DNA of 64,000 nt from Tubiluchus corallicola (GCA_030141605.1 JAQGDQ010000684.1:1-64000), one strand, 5' to 3'. Counted from the first letter of the stretch, positions 1 through 10,879 are shown. Translations and numbers: made by a program. The notes: a model not told the origin generated them from the letters alone.

Positions 1-790
1 TTTGCTAGCACATGCTGTCCAAGAAAGCTGTTGCTAGGACATTTGTGAAGTTTCGCTAGCAAAATCGAACAAAATGTTTTGGCAAAAAATGCAACTTCAA
101 AGCCTAATTTTGTTAGTAAGGAAGACATGAAATTTAATAAAATTGCTGTCAAATTTTAAGTTACGGTTACCTCTTTTTACTAAACAAAACTTTTAATCGG
201 ATTATGTGAATTTTCTAATCTTGTTACTATTACTGTATGCTGAATGTGTGTCTTAAACTATAACTTCATCTGGGCATAATGTGTGATCCTGAATGATGCA
301 TATTGACTGTTTCCATGTGTCCGTGAGCACTATGCATTATACTGTTAGACAGAAAAGGAAGCACAGGTTTTGTCTGCACAATATTTTGCAGAGGACAGAA
401 CGATACGGCACATATCATCACTTAGCGAAAAAAACTACATTTATATGCACTATGCGTAACTATATGCTTCTACCACATACCAAACACTCAAATAAAAAAA
501 ATATTTGTGTACAGGTATTAAAACTACCAAAACTCGCCTAACTAGAAATTCCAGAAAGCTAATCAGCGATAATGGTAACTGGAAACTTGAAAACTTTGCT
601 ATTCTCACATGGGCAATGATGGTTTCCCATCTGGATATTGCTGCATGAAGCGTATTCGGCATCGATCACGTTCGAATGAATACGGTTCACGTATACATAG
701 AGTCATACCATTAGGCACTCTGCTAGTCCGCAAACATTATTGCAAAAATTATTAGGTATTTATTTTACTTTAGCTTTTTTTTGCAAATAG
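1..790. other. No gene recognised; presumed EIF4B intron
   Basis: I see no exon with convincing splice sites or codon pattern. It precedes the EIF4B exon and is most simply an intron of that gene. The first 70 bases repeat the word TTGCTAG several times. Short open frames here are low in complexity and unsupported. Confidence 0.5.
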
Positions 791-969
791 ATAAAGACAC
801 ATCAAGAAAAGAAGCCAGGCAGCCATCTGACGAACCACTAAAAGTAATTCCTGCTCCACCTCCAAAAGAAAATGTGTGGGCAAAGCGAGCACAGCAGCAA
901 ACACCAAAAGATAATGAAGAAGCAACTTATGACAAATATTCAAAATATAACGTAGAGCAAGAAGAAATA
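791..969 (+). CDS. EIF4B: EIF4B, one internal or near-terminal exon (partial gene)
   Basis: This exon is flanked by an acceptor (T-rich tract then AAATAG, ending at 790) and a perfect GTAAGT donor at 970. It starts two bases into a codon (phase 2) and ends on a codon boundary. The peptide begins KDTSRKEARQ and contains LKVIPAPPPKENVWAKRAQ. From memory, this closely resembles the conserved C-terminal segment of animal translation initiation factor 4B, where human has a similar LKVMPAPPPKENAW run. The end, YDKYSKYNVEQEEI, resembles the SKYAALSVDGED-like tail of the family. eIF4B stimulates the eIF4A helicase during 40S recruitment. The RNA-recognition motif and DRYG region must lie upstream, outside the window. 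I could not find the terminal exon; the palindrome begins 570 bp downstream and may have displaced it. Confidence 0.78.
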
Positions 970-1539
970 GTAAGTCACTTAAATGTATTTGCCTTAGTTT
1001 AATGTGCAAAGTGATACAAACAATTGCTTTATAATTGTACAGAAAAAGTAGTTTTTAAAAGTTTATACCTTGAAAACAGGGGGTAGCTAGCTTCTAAAGT
1101 AAGGGTAGTAAACAAATGTATAAAAAAAAAAGGCGCCATGATACATAGCAAACAATTTTTATACATTTTAATTTTTTGTTTAAAATCAAAACATGAGGAA
1201 GATACAGTTTTAAAGGAAGTACATAATAGTTATTTTGTATTTAAAATTAAAACTTAGTGTAAGAAGTTTTACATAGTGCAGTTTCTTCTCCGTGTGTTTC
1301 TCCATGGCACTCCTTCACAGAAAAAATTGATGATAGTGTGTTGTTTTGCTAAACAGTCTTAACAACAGACATGATATAACACCCTCATAATAAAACGTAA
1401 AGACACTGAAACTTGCCTTTGCAGTCTATAGTTGACCATACGCCTATTGCTAGACAATTGTGTGACAAAAATATATTATAGCGAGATTTGGGGCAATTTG
1501 ATCCTGGGTTCAATCAGTCAACCTTGACAAATGAGTTGT
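970..1539. other. EIF4B 3' intron or flank; no second exon proven
   Basis: AT-rich, non-repetitive sequence. A possible acceptor (CTTTGCAG, near 1424) is followed by an in-phase short open frame ending in TAG near 1470. Its peptide does not resemble the eIF4B C-terminus, so I do not call it an exon. Confidence 0.35.
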
Positions 1540-1748
1540 GTATATATAATATTATTATATTATGTATATGTAATAATATTATTATTTTATATATATGTAT
1601 ATGTAATACTATTATTATTATGTATGTGTTTATATAATAATGTATATAAAGTCTGATAAAAGGTGTATCGCAAACAGTATAAAGTGACTTATGCAATAAT
1701 GTGTAACACATTCTGGATGTCTCACAAATGTCGCTTAAGTCTTTTAAA

Positions 1749-2204
1749 CAGGGTCGGTTCTCCCACTAGGGCAAACTAGGCAGTTGTCTGTGGCGCCAAA
1801 TTCTGGTAGTGATTTTTTTATTTTTAAGTTTAGCGTAAGTAAATGATATGTCGGGAGGGAGGAGTTCGCAAATGTATAACGCTTTAATTAAATAAAATGA
1901 ACAACTACTACACTTTAGTTTTCTGTCAAAATGTTTGTTCATCCACACTAACTCGGAGGTAAACGCTTTGTAGTTCTACTCTATCTAATTATACCCAAGA
2001 ATCTATCGAAAAACCTACCTAAAAACCTATCGAAAAGCGTATAAGAATCTAAGAATTTAAGAGCACAATAGGTAGAATAGATTATTATATACAACAAAAA
2101 TTCAATTTTGACGTGGGGTGAGGACCGTGGGGTAAGGAGGTGACTATTTAAGTGGGCTAAAAATAGTTTTGCCTAGAGTTCCACACTACCTAGAACCAGC
2201 CCTG
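1749..2204. mobile_element. hAT-like MITE (family CAGGGTCGGTTCT), left-arm copy
   Basis: The terminal inverted repeats are CAGGGTCGGTTCT and AGAACCAGCCCTG. An exact 8-bp direct repeat, CTTTTAAA, flanks the element at 1741-1748 and 2205-2212, the target-site length of hAT transposons. It is 456 bp and has no transposase. It is duplicated with the arm. Confidence 0.85.
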
Positions 2205-2236
2205 CTTTTAAATGTCAGTAACTATTAGCAGAAGAG

Positions 2237-2590
2237 ACGTGAGCATTCTCTACTAAAAATTGAATTCGAATCGAATTTGTGATTTTCGAACTCGAATCAA
2301 ACTACATTTTAGCATTTTCGAATTTGAATTGAATTTAAATTCAGTTTTAAAAATGTTCTAATCATTAATAAAAGTCAGTCTGTCAAAGATCGTGCATATT
2401 GCTTGATTTTATTGTGCTGATTGCATGATGTTTCAAACGTTTTATAGATAAAGAACATTTGTAATTGAAGTGCTGAATTATTCGAATCTACAATTTAAGT
2501 TAGAACGAATTCGAACTAAAAAAACTCGTTTGAATTCGATTTGAACAAAAGAAACTGGTTAGAATTAAATTCGAATGTTCGATACTCACG
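2237..2590. mobile_element. Terminal-repeat element rich in GAATTCGAAT, left-arm copy
   Basis: Its ends are GTGAGCATTCTC and the inverse GATACTCAC, and inside are many runs of GAATTCGAAT-like sequence. Same family as 36765-37170, where the ends and target-site duplication are clearer, and as 59330-59645. Confidence 0.65.
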
Positions 2591-2599
2591 CGTAACTAT

Positions 2600-2850
2600 T
2601 AGTAAATAATTATAATTATTTATTCGTTTCAAACCACATTTGTTGACGGTCGCGTTTAGACGCTAAGTAACTTTAATATTTAAATACATCTTCTAAATAA
2701 TTAACAGTTAATATTAGTAAAAATTTATAATTATTTATTCGTTTCAAACCACATTTGTTGACGGTCGTGTTTAAACACTAAGTAACTTTAATGTTTAAAT
2801 ACATCTTCTGAATAATTAACAGTTAGTTTCTACATTTTTTTTCATTTCAG
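2600..2850 (+). repeat. Two 118-bp tandem units resembling the EFTUD2 exon 4 acceptor
   Basis: Two near-identical units (about 2600-2715 and 2716-2830) contain TTTCAAACCACATTTGTTGAC. The real exon boundary, 93 bp further on, reads TTTCAGACGACATTTGTTGAC. In the units the acceptor AG has become AA. The AATAATTAACAGTTA upstream is shared too, so intron-exon boundary DNA was duplicated in tandem. The mirror copy is at about 5770-6020. Confidence 0.75.
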
Positions 2851-2916
2851 ACGACATTTGTTGACTGTCTAATGGAACTGACGCATCCAGAAATTGAGAA
2901 GAAGGAAGACCGGGAT
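2851..2916 (+). pseudogene. EFTUD2: Inverted second copy of EFTUD2 exon 4
   Basis: This is an exact-length copy of the 66-base exon found at 5703-5768 on the other strand, with its acceptor (TTTCAG) and donor (GTAAGT) intact. It reads [20 protein letters not shown] followed by RD, the residues after the P-loop lysine of U5-116K. On + it lies downstream of the EIF4B exon and both are phase 0 at the junction, so an in-frame splice between them is formally possible. With no flanking EFTUD2 exons on +, it is probably a non-functional by-product of the palindrome. Confidence 0.85.
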
Positions 2917-3019
2917 GTAAGTTGAATTTGTAGCCCACAAACTCCGTTAAACCGTTATTCAGAGTGTTGGTATTTTAGTTTTTGATGTTTTTGAAACTGT
3001 AGTTTGAATATGAATGAGT

Positions 3020-3464
3020 TAACCCTTTCATACCCGTTGTATCCCGTGGGATACGAGAATATTTTCTGCCTTTAAAATTAATAAAATTTTAAAACTGACA
3101 GTTATTTGATCTGTTAATAGTTATTTTGATTTAAGCCAATAACAATAGACTAAAAATGGTGATAAAATGGCAAACTAGAAAATCTACATAGCATAAAAAA
3201 CTGCGCAAGGTACAGTACTTTAGAGACGACTTTGTACAGATCAGCATAGCGTGCATACTAAATGTCTTAAATACTTTAAAAAATTATCAGCAGTTGCAAA
3301 ATGAAGCACATTTTTTGCTTTTGTTGTGTTTTTAAAAAAGTCGGACTTTGTTTTTTTGCACATGACAAAGAATGTTGTGTATCCCACAGGATACATTGGG
3401 AACAAAAGTACCAAGCCAAAAATTTTTTTCTTATTAAAAAAATAATTTGGGACTGAAAGGGTAA
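3020..3464. mobile_element. piggyBac-like MITE, left-arm copy
   Basis: The left end reads TTAACCCTTTCATACCC and the right end GACTGAAAGGGTAAAG, a short inverted repeat of CCCTTTCA with a TTAA-like target at the left. Internal inverted copies of GTATCCCGTGGGATAC-like sequence sit next to both ends. No transposase. The mirror copy is 5155-5599. Confidence 0.65.
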
Positions 3465-3837
3465 AGTAGTAAATTTAAATCCATTTTGATGTAATTATTG
3501 CATTTTATGTATATCTAATTAATACAAAAATTACGTGTAATTAGTTAACCCCAATGACGAGCCACATATATATTGTGTATTTAGAAATTGTGTTGAGTAC
3601 TTAATTGTAAATTCATTTATAATATTACCATTTGTATCTGTTTTTTGTATTACTGTTTACATGCGTGCAAAACTGCTTCGGATGTATGATTTTGATTTTT
3701 TGCATTTTTTAATTTTTTCTAGATTCGATATACTGACACGCTTTTTACAGAGCAAGAGGTATAGCCCTATTCTTAATTTTTATTCTATTCAGGAATATTT
3801 TTCTTTTTTAAAGTTTTTGTACTATTATTGTTATTAT

Positions 3838-3857
3838 TATTATTATTTATTATTATT

Positions 3858-3888
<31 letters not shown>

Positions 3889-3889
3889 A

Positions 3890-3957
<68 letters not shown>
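3838..3957 (+). repeat. (TTA)n/(TTG)n trinucleotide microsatellite
   Basis: Runs of TAT/TTA triplets are interrupted by a TTG block. The poly-Leu open frame across it is an artefact of the triplet period. The mirror copy is at about 4660-4780. Confidence 0.95.
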
Positions 3958-3960
<3 letters not shown>

Positions 3961-4118
3961 TTTATTTAAAAACAAATATATGCCTAAATTGAGATAAAAT
4001 TTGATTATATTAACACATTACACAAACAGCAGGTTGACTGATGCATGTTATACAGACACATGCGGCAATAATTTAAAATTAAGAAAACTGACTGGCATAT
4101 TACATTAATGCACACTAC

Positions 4119-4496
4119 AATAAGCCTTTTCACAATTCCAGCGATGAAATGATTGTGGAAAGGTCAAAGGTTAAGTGTATCACAACAACGTAGCTTAACT
4201 ACAACCGTCACATGACATGTGGGTAATGCAAAACATCAGTTCAGTAACATCAGTTGTTTTACGTGGATTTTACTTAATTATGCATTAATCTGTGTGTAAA
4301 GAGATTTACTAGCAGGATCTTGCTTGAGAACAAGAAAGTGCAGTAAGTAAGGTTCTAGCTAGCTGTTAAAACTGTTACTGTTACAGTAGCATGGGCTGCG
4401 AGGTGCTGTCAAGTGTACACAAATACGTTGCCTGGTACACTTAACCTTTGACTTTTCCATAATAATTTCATCGCTGGAATTGTGAAAAAGCTTATT
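4119..4496 (-). mobile_element. MITE of the AATAAGCC family at the palindrome centre
   Basis: It is bounded by AATAAGCCTTTTCA and its inverse (GTGAAAAAGCTTATT). The core, with GGGCTGCGAGGTGCTGTCAAG, is the reverse complement of the family core at 17400-17784, 43327-43717 and 58394-58778. In those copies the two subterminal regions differ from each other. Here both ends carry the same version (CCAGCGATGAAATGATTGTGG), up to the shared word AAAGGTTAAGTGTA. The palindrome turn-around therefore lies inside the MITE. Confidence 0.8.
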
Positions 4497-4654
4497 GTAG
4501 TATGCATTAATGTAATATGCCAGTCAGTTTTCTTAATTTTAAATTATTGCCGCATGTGTCTGTATAACATGCATCAGTCAACCTGCTGTTTGTGTAATGT
4601 GTTAATATAATCAAATTTTATCTCAATTTAGGCATATATTTGTTTTTAAATAAA

Positions 4655-4731
<77 letters not shown>

Positions 4732-5154
4732 TCAACAACAACAACAACAACAACAACAATAATAATAATAAATAATAATAATAATAACAATAATAGTACA
4801 AAAACTTTAAAAAAGAAAAATATTCCTGAATAGAATAAAAATTAAGAATAGGGCTATACCTCTTGCTCTGTAAAAAGCGTGTCAGTATATCGAATCTAGA
4901 AAAAATTAAAAAATGCAAAAAATCAAAATCATACATCCGAAGCAGTTTTGCACGCATGTAAACAGTAATACAAAAAACAGATACAAATGGTAATATTATA
5001 AATGAATTTACAATTAAGTACTCAACACAATTTCTAAATACACAATATATATGTGGCTCGTCATTGGGGTTAACTAATTACACGTAATTTTTGTATTAAT
5101 TAGATATACATAAAATGCAATAATTACATCAAAATGGATTTAAATTTACTACTT

Positions 5155-5599
5155 TACCCTTTCAGTCCCAAATTGTTTTTTTAATAAGAAAAAATTTTTT
5201 GGCTTGGTACTTTTGTTCCCAATGTATCCTGTGGGATACACAACATTCTTTGTCATATGCAAAAAAACAAAGTCCGACTTTTTTAAAAACACAACAAAAG
5301 CAAAAAATGTGCTTCATTTTGCAACTGCTGATAATTTTTTAAAGTATTTAAGACATTTAGTTATGCACGCTATGCTGATCTGTACAAAGTCGTCTCTAAA
5401 GTACTGTACCTTGCGCAGTTTTTTGTGCTATGTAGATTTATTGGTTTGTCATTTTATCACCATTTTTAGTCTATTGTTATTGGCTTAAATCAAAATAACT
5501 ATTAACAGATCAAATGACTGTCAGTTTTAAAATTTTATTAATTTTAAAGGCAGAAAATATTCTCGTATCCCACGGGATACAACGGGTATGAAAGGGTTA
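5155..5599. mobile_element. piggyBac-like MITE, right-arm copy
   Basis: Mirror image of 3020-3464 with a few substitutions; the ends read ACCCTTTCAGTCCC and GTATGAAAGGGTTAA. Confidence 0.65.
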
Positions 5600-5702
5600 A
5601 CTCATTCATATTCAAACTACAGTTTCAAAAACATCAAAAACTAAAATACCAACACTCTGAATAACAGTTTCACGGAGTTTGTGTGCTACAAATTCAACTT
5701 AC

Positions 5703-8700
5703 ATCCCGGTCTTCCTTCTTCTCAATTTCTGGATGCGTCAGTTCCATTAGACAGTCAACAAATGTCGTCTGAAATGAAAAAAAATGTAGAAACTAACTGT
5801 TAATTATTCAGAAGATGTATTTAAACATTAAAGTTACTTAGCGTCTAAACGCGACCGTCAATAAATGTGGTTTGAAACGAATAAATAATTATAAATTTTT
5901 ACTAATATTAACTGTTAATTATTTAAAAGATGTATTTAAACATTAAAGTTACTTAGCGTCTAAACGCGACCGTCAACAAATGTGGTTTGAAACGAATAAA
6001 TAATTATAATTATTTACTAATAGTTACGCGTGAGTATCGAACATTCGAATTTAATTCTAACCAGTTTCTTTTGTTCAAATCGAATTCAAACGAGTTTTTT
6101 TAGTTCGAATTCGTTCTAACTTAAATTGTAGATTCGAATAATTCAGCACTTCAATTACAAATGTTCTTTATCTATAAAACGTTTGAAACATCATGCAATC
6201 AGCACAATAAAATCAAGCAATATGCACGATCTTTGACAGACTGACTTTTATTAATGATTAGAACATTTTTAAAACTGAATTTAAATTCAATTCAAATTCG
6301 AAAATGCTAAAATGTAGTTTGATTCGAGTTCGAAAATCACAAATTCGATTCGAATTCAATTTTTAGTAGAGAATGCTCACGTCTCTTCTGCTAATAGTTA
6401 CTGACATTTAAAAGCAGGGCTGGTTCTAGGTAGTGTGGAACTCTAGGCAAAACTATTTTTAGCCCACTTAAATAGTCACCTCCTTACCCCACGGTCCTCA
6501 CCCCACGTCAAAATTGAATTTTTGTTGTATATAATAATCTATTCTACCTATTGTGCTCTTAAATTCTTAGATTCTTATACGCTTTTCGATAGGTTTTTAG
6601 GTAGGTTTTTCGATAGATTCTTGGGTATAATTAGATAGAGTAGAACTACAAAGCGTTTACCTCCGAGTTAGTGTGGATGAACAAACATTTTGACAGAAAA
6701 CTAAAGTGTAGTAGTTGTTCATTTTATTTAATTAAAGCGTTATACATTTGCGAACTCCTCCCTCCCGACATATCATTTACTTACGCTAAACTTAAAAATA
6801 AAAAAATCACTACCAGAATTTGGCGCCACAGACAACTGCCTAGTTTGCCCTAGTGGGAGAACCGACCCTGTTTAAAAGACTTAAGCGACATTTGTGAGAC
6901 ATCCAGAATGTGTTACACATTATTGCATAAGTCACTTTATACTGTTTGCGATACACCTTTTATCAGACTTTATATACATTATTATATAAACACATACATA
7001 ATAATAATAGTATTACATATACATATATATAAAATAATAATATTATTACATATACATAATATAATAATATTATATATACATATACATATACATAATAATA
7101 ATATTATATATACATATATATAATATGCATATATATAATATATTATATATTATAATATATAATTTATATAATATTATAATATTATATATATTATTATATA
7201 TATATTATAATATTTATCAATATAATAGTTTTGCAATCTAACAGTGTTTTGTGTGTAAAACCAATAAAGTTTACAACAAATCCTACCTTCCCGTGGTGCA
7301 GATGACCGGCTATGACCACATTACGAACGAGATCGGGGCAGTCCATAAGATCGGCGAGAAACTCCATGTCATAGGAAGTGATGGGCAGCTCTTGTTCGAT
7401 CATGGAAAACTTTTTCTTTTTCACCGGCGCGATAATGGGTTCCGACAAAGGCTGAATGTCTTCCTCGTGCACAATGGTCTGAAAATAATTAGTACGTTAC
7501 AATCCGCTGTCATTCTCCGAGTCACAAGCACAGATTTGATCCAATGTTTAAATATGTTGTGTACTTATGTAAAAAACTCCATGCAAACTTTGAATGAAAA
7601 GCTAACCCTCGAACAACATTCACTGTATTTTTAATACGCACAAAATATCGAAATTAATGCAGAATATACATGCAATAAAATGCCTTAAATCAAATTTAAC
7701 TCATTCGTATATCTCGCCAAACGAATTTCGCTGCAGGCGCATTTGAAAAAGATGATGTAAGCTGGGGGACAGCACATAGGCACGGGTAACAAAACTTCTG
7801 TAACTCACTGAGAAATTACGCTATTTTAGCTAATTAAATCTTTGTGTTTAAATGTTTATGTAAAAACGAATCGTTGAATCAACTAGCAACAACTTAAAAG
7901 TGCTCACACAGGATGATACCTCAAAATGTGTAAGTCAGGGGTGTGCAAATTGCGGCCCGCCGAGAGATCTTGTGCGGCCCGCAAAGAGGTTTGTCAACAT
8001 AATGAAAGTGCGGCCCACGCAATCCAGCTGAAGTCTGCACCAATATCGCAAAGATAGTGCGGGTAGTTTTTTCCTCTAGATCGGATGGCATTGACCCTTA
8101 CAAGACCGTTGTCACTTAATGTCACTGTCGGACATGACGAAATATTTGGTTTTTAATACAAATTTTAATAATTTCTAAAATAGTTTTTTGATTGTAGTAT
8201 GCAGTAGTAATGATGTGACAGATCAGATGCAGAAAAATCGTTATTAGGTCCTACTGTACTTGGCTCCTTGACCAAACTGCATGTGGCCCACAGGAATTGC
8301 GGGAAAGTTTAATGTGGCTAGTCAGATAATTTGCACACCTCAAAATGCGTAAGTACTATACATAACGTAACTATAGATAAGCATGGAATTTTGCAAAGGT
8401 ATGAGCATGCAGGTGCCGAGCGGTTTACTTAGCTTATCTAGTCAATTTTAGCTTGTTAAGATAATCATTCTGTTACCTTGTCGGTCGTTAACTAACAGAG
8501 TTGGAGATTATTATATTATCAACAATAACTGGTTTCCACTGCATAGTGGACAACGGGATTCATCAAAAAGCAAAACTATGGTACACTCATATCTCGGTTT
8601 GTCGGACAAAAGCGGGGAAACCTCGGTCCGAATTTCCCGATACTAAGCTAATACAGTAGGCACTGGGTATTAGACTCGCGTTAATGTAGAATCGATCCCA

Positions 8701-9894
8701 TAATTGTCTCAAAATCATCTAGTATGGGCTGCTTCTACGCAAAAGTATATAAAACCGTTGGCAATTGACTCAAATAACTCTGCATAATTGACTCTAAATC
8801 ATTTACACACATTGATTAAACCACCAAACATGGCTGAATGTACAAGCTACACACGTGTCGTTACATGCTGTTTCGAAGTAAATAAAGTGACAGCCTGTCA
8901 GCTAGCACTCAGCTCGCGAAATAACGGACTGTGTCTGTAGCATACGGGACTTTCTATGGTCCAGTGTGTCTGTAGCATACGGGACTTTCTACTGACCAGA
9001 TTTTATCCGAATTTTCTGACATCCATAAAAGCGAGGTCAGAGAAACTGAGATATGAGCATATTAATAATCTCTCGTTTAACATTTTGAATTGTTTGTAGT
9101 TGATAATAATAACTACGACTGCGAAAAAGGTTGCTCAATTATTTTCCATTTTCTCAATTATTTAATTAATTAATCAGTAAGAACCGACCTCAACTTCCGG
9201 ACCATAAACCTCCTCTGCAGTTGGATAGTACTTTTTGTCTTCGTGCAAAACAATTTGGTTTTGTGGGGTGACGTCGTCATAGTCTTGATCTTGATCCATT
9301 TCCTCATCCTATAAAATGAAAAAAAAAACATCCCAAACAATCAATTTCAAATACACCATAGCTATCAACTTCATTATTCATTTGAGCATGTGCTAGCTAC
9401 ATTGAAACTGGTAGATTTAGGCTCAAATTTTCAAAAGAACCAGAAACCATAGGAACCAAAAGAACTAGAAATCATTTACTTTATTTCAAAATTATTTCAA
9501 TATTTATATCAAAATCGTAATTACATATTATGTTTTCCTATGTTTCCTTGCTATTATTACATCATTTACTTTATTACATCAATTTCATTAAGTCATCTAC
9601 AAAAGCACGCATAACTATAATCATTTTTTCATTTTCATTTAAGGTGAGTGTGTTAATGACCGTATGGTCGTACACTCACCTCGCACTACTCAAATCATTT
9701 TATTTATTGTTTATTTATGTGTACAACATTGTATTTTGATGTGTGAAATAAAAATTCATAGTTCATAGACACTGTACCATTGCACGTCCTAGAGCATCCA
9801 CAGCTCCTCCACGAGACTCCTCTTCTTCTTCCTCATCGCTTTCCAATTCTGGTCCAATGTAGTTCCCAAACTCGTCGTATAGCTCTTGTTCCAT
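5703..9894 (-). CDS. EFTUD2: EFTUD2 (U5 snRNP 116 kDa GTPase, Snu114), exons 1-4; 5' part of gene
   Basis: Four phase-0 exons on - read as the N-terminus of the spliceosomal GTPase U5-116K. Exon 1 (9778-9894) begins [20 protein letters not shown] and has an acidic tract. Exon 2 (9189-9308) includes [20 protein letters not shown]. Exon 3 (7287-7478) includes [14 protein letters not shown] and LADLMD and ends GHLHHGK. Exon 4 (5703-5768) continues [15 protein letters not shown]. The GTPase P-loop GHLHHGKT is thus split by an intron. All donors are GT and all acceptors AG. The protein remodels U4/U6 through the Brr2 helicase during spliceosome activation. Only about 165 of some 970 expected residues are here. 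The next expected segment (LCYTDILFTEQERG in human) is absent, and the sequence turns back on itself instead. An acceptor-like TTTTAG lies 6 bases before the ATG. Confidence 0.93.
6030..6382. mobile_element. GAATTCGAAT-rich terminal-repeat element, right-arm copy
   Basis: Mirror image of 2237-2590. Confidence 0.6.
6415..6870. mobile_element. hAT-like MITE, right-arm copy
   Basis: Mirror image of 1749-2204 with the same length, ends and flanking 8-bp repeat (TTTAAAAG). The 60-codon open frame inside is not a gene. Confidence 0.85.
7000..7235. repeat. (TA)n-rich low-complexity tract at the palindrome's outer edge
   Basis: Almost pure A and T with many TATATA and AATATT words. The right arm loses its match to the left arm within this tract, near 7080. 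Confidence 0.9.
7936..8339. mobile_element. hAT-like MITE (family CAGGGGTGTGCAAATT)
   Basis: It begins CAGGGGTGTGCAAATTGCGG and ends near GATAATTTGCACACC, with repeated GCGGCCCG words inside. The outermost CCTG of the 3' end appears lost. A longer direct repeat, CTCAAAATGYGTAAGT, flanks it on both sides. Better preserved relatives are at 18899-19343 and 63625-64000. It lies in EFTUD2 intron 2. Confidence 0.75.
8584..9059. mobile_element. Tc1/mariner- or pogo-like MITE in EFTUD2 intron 2
   Basis: The ends CACTCATATCTCGGTTTGTC and CAGAGAAACTGAGATATGAG are imperfect inverted repeats flanked by TA on both sides. Inside, a roughly 35-bp word containing GTGTCTGTAGCATACGGG occurs twice in tandem (8929-8995). 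No transposase. Confidence 0.65.
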
Positions 9895-10409
9895 GACCGA
9901 CTAAAACGAACAGAAAAGAACATAGCAGCTAGTATAGTATTTGTGAAATTTAGTTTGAAATTAGAAATGAAAGTCAAAGTGAAATGAAAAATGAGATTCT
10001 CAGAACAAAGTAACAGGCCCCTCCCCCCCACCCACATTGGCAAGTTGAACGAAAAATTGTTTTGTAAAACGTTATCTATAGAACCCAAAAATCATTTTGA
10101 CAAAAGATTTCTAAGACAGAATAAAATGAATACTTTATTCATAGTTCTACATAAAACAATTTACGACAAGGTCCTCCTGCCATAGCTGGGTAAGTTCTGA
10201 GCCAAGGCATTGCATGTTATAGTGAGCCTCGTGTTACAGAGTTGGATTTCTAAGCAAGTTTTGTATGTAATTTATATGTTTTGATACACATGTACTTAAA
10301 ACAAAAAACACTCCTCATAAATGAAGCCCAAAGAATTCATCTTGAAATTTCATATCATTTGCACACAGAGCTTGCTTTAGCAGGTAAAGCTGTATGAAAC
10401 TTGTAAATT
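9895..10409. other. Presumed 5' flank of EFTUD2; no feature recognised
   Basis: Unique AT-rich sequence upstream (in gene sense) of the EFTUD2 start. It holds a C-rich run near 10021-10030 and no coding pattern. If the acceptor-like site before the ATG is a 5' UTR intron end, the promoter lies further upstream in this stretch or beyond. Confidence 0.4.
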
Positions 10410-10414
10410 TAGAC

Positions 10415-10660
10415 TAATATAGTATAGTATAGTATAGTATAGTATAGTATAGTATAGTATAGTATAGTATAGTATAGTATAGTATAGTATAGTATAGTAT
10501 AGTATAGTATAGTATAGTATAACAGTATAGTATAGTATAGTATAGTATAGTATAGTATAGTATAGTATAGTATAGTATAGTATAGTATAGTATAGTATAG
10601 TATAGTATAGCATAGCATAGCATAGCATAGTATAATATAGTATAATATAGTATAGCATTG
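10415..10660. repeat. (ATAGT)n pentanucleotide microsatellite
   Basis: About 48 copies of a 5-bp unit, interrupted once by AACAGT near 10520 and varied to ATAGC near the 3' end. Open frames through it are artefacts. Confidence 0.97.
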
Positions 10661-10879
10661 TTAGTATATTATAGTGTCACCTTTCAATTTACAACAATTT
10701 AAAACACAAAGGTATGCACAGTTACAGTAAAATAGAAGCCACTATGTATGTATGTAATTTATTGACGAACAAAATTATAATTAAGATTACAAATGCAGGG
10801 TAGATATAAGAAGTTAGTCCATAACAAGGCTTGTTCCTTACTCCTACATCAGTGACGTCACTAAAATGCAATACGGCTA

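Larger units (their letters stand above)
1540..7080. repeat. Large palindrome (inverted duplication), arms about 2.64 kb
   Basis: Positions 1540-4179 are repeated in reverse complement at about 4436-7080; mirrored coordinates sum to about 8619. Checkpoints: the hAT-like element 1749-2204 mirrors 6415-6870, EFTUD2 exon 4 at 2851-2916 mirrors 5703-5768, and the TAA/TTG microsatellite at 3840-3955 mirrors about 4660-4780. The arms are not identical. For example, the stretch near 3170-3190 has several substitutions against its partner near 5430-5450, and the 118-bp repeat units differ at a few sites, so divergence is of the order of 1-2% by eye. Both outer boundaries fall in (TA)n-rich sequence. 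The 256-bp spacer is the core of a MITE. It may be a genuine inverted duplication or an assembly join. Confidence 0.93.

Noticed and set aside
3661-3957. Poly-leucine frames here and at 4658-4957
   Set aside because: Trinucleotide microsatellite in the two palindrome arms.
6671-6853. 60-codon frame present in both palindrome arms
   Set aside because: It lies wholly inside a hAT-like MITE.
1-7080. Palindrome as a pure read-hairpin artefact
   Set aside because: Not fully excluded, but the arms differ at many sites and share a MITE-defined centre, which a single-molecule fold-back would not produce.
7251-7634. 127-codon + frame over EFTUD2 exon 3
   Set aside because: Antisense shadow of the real - strand exon.
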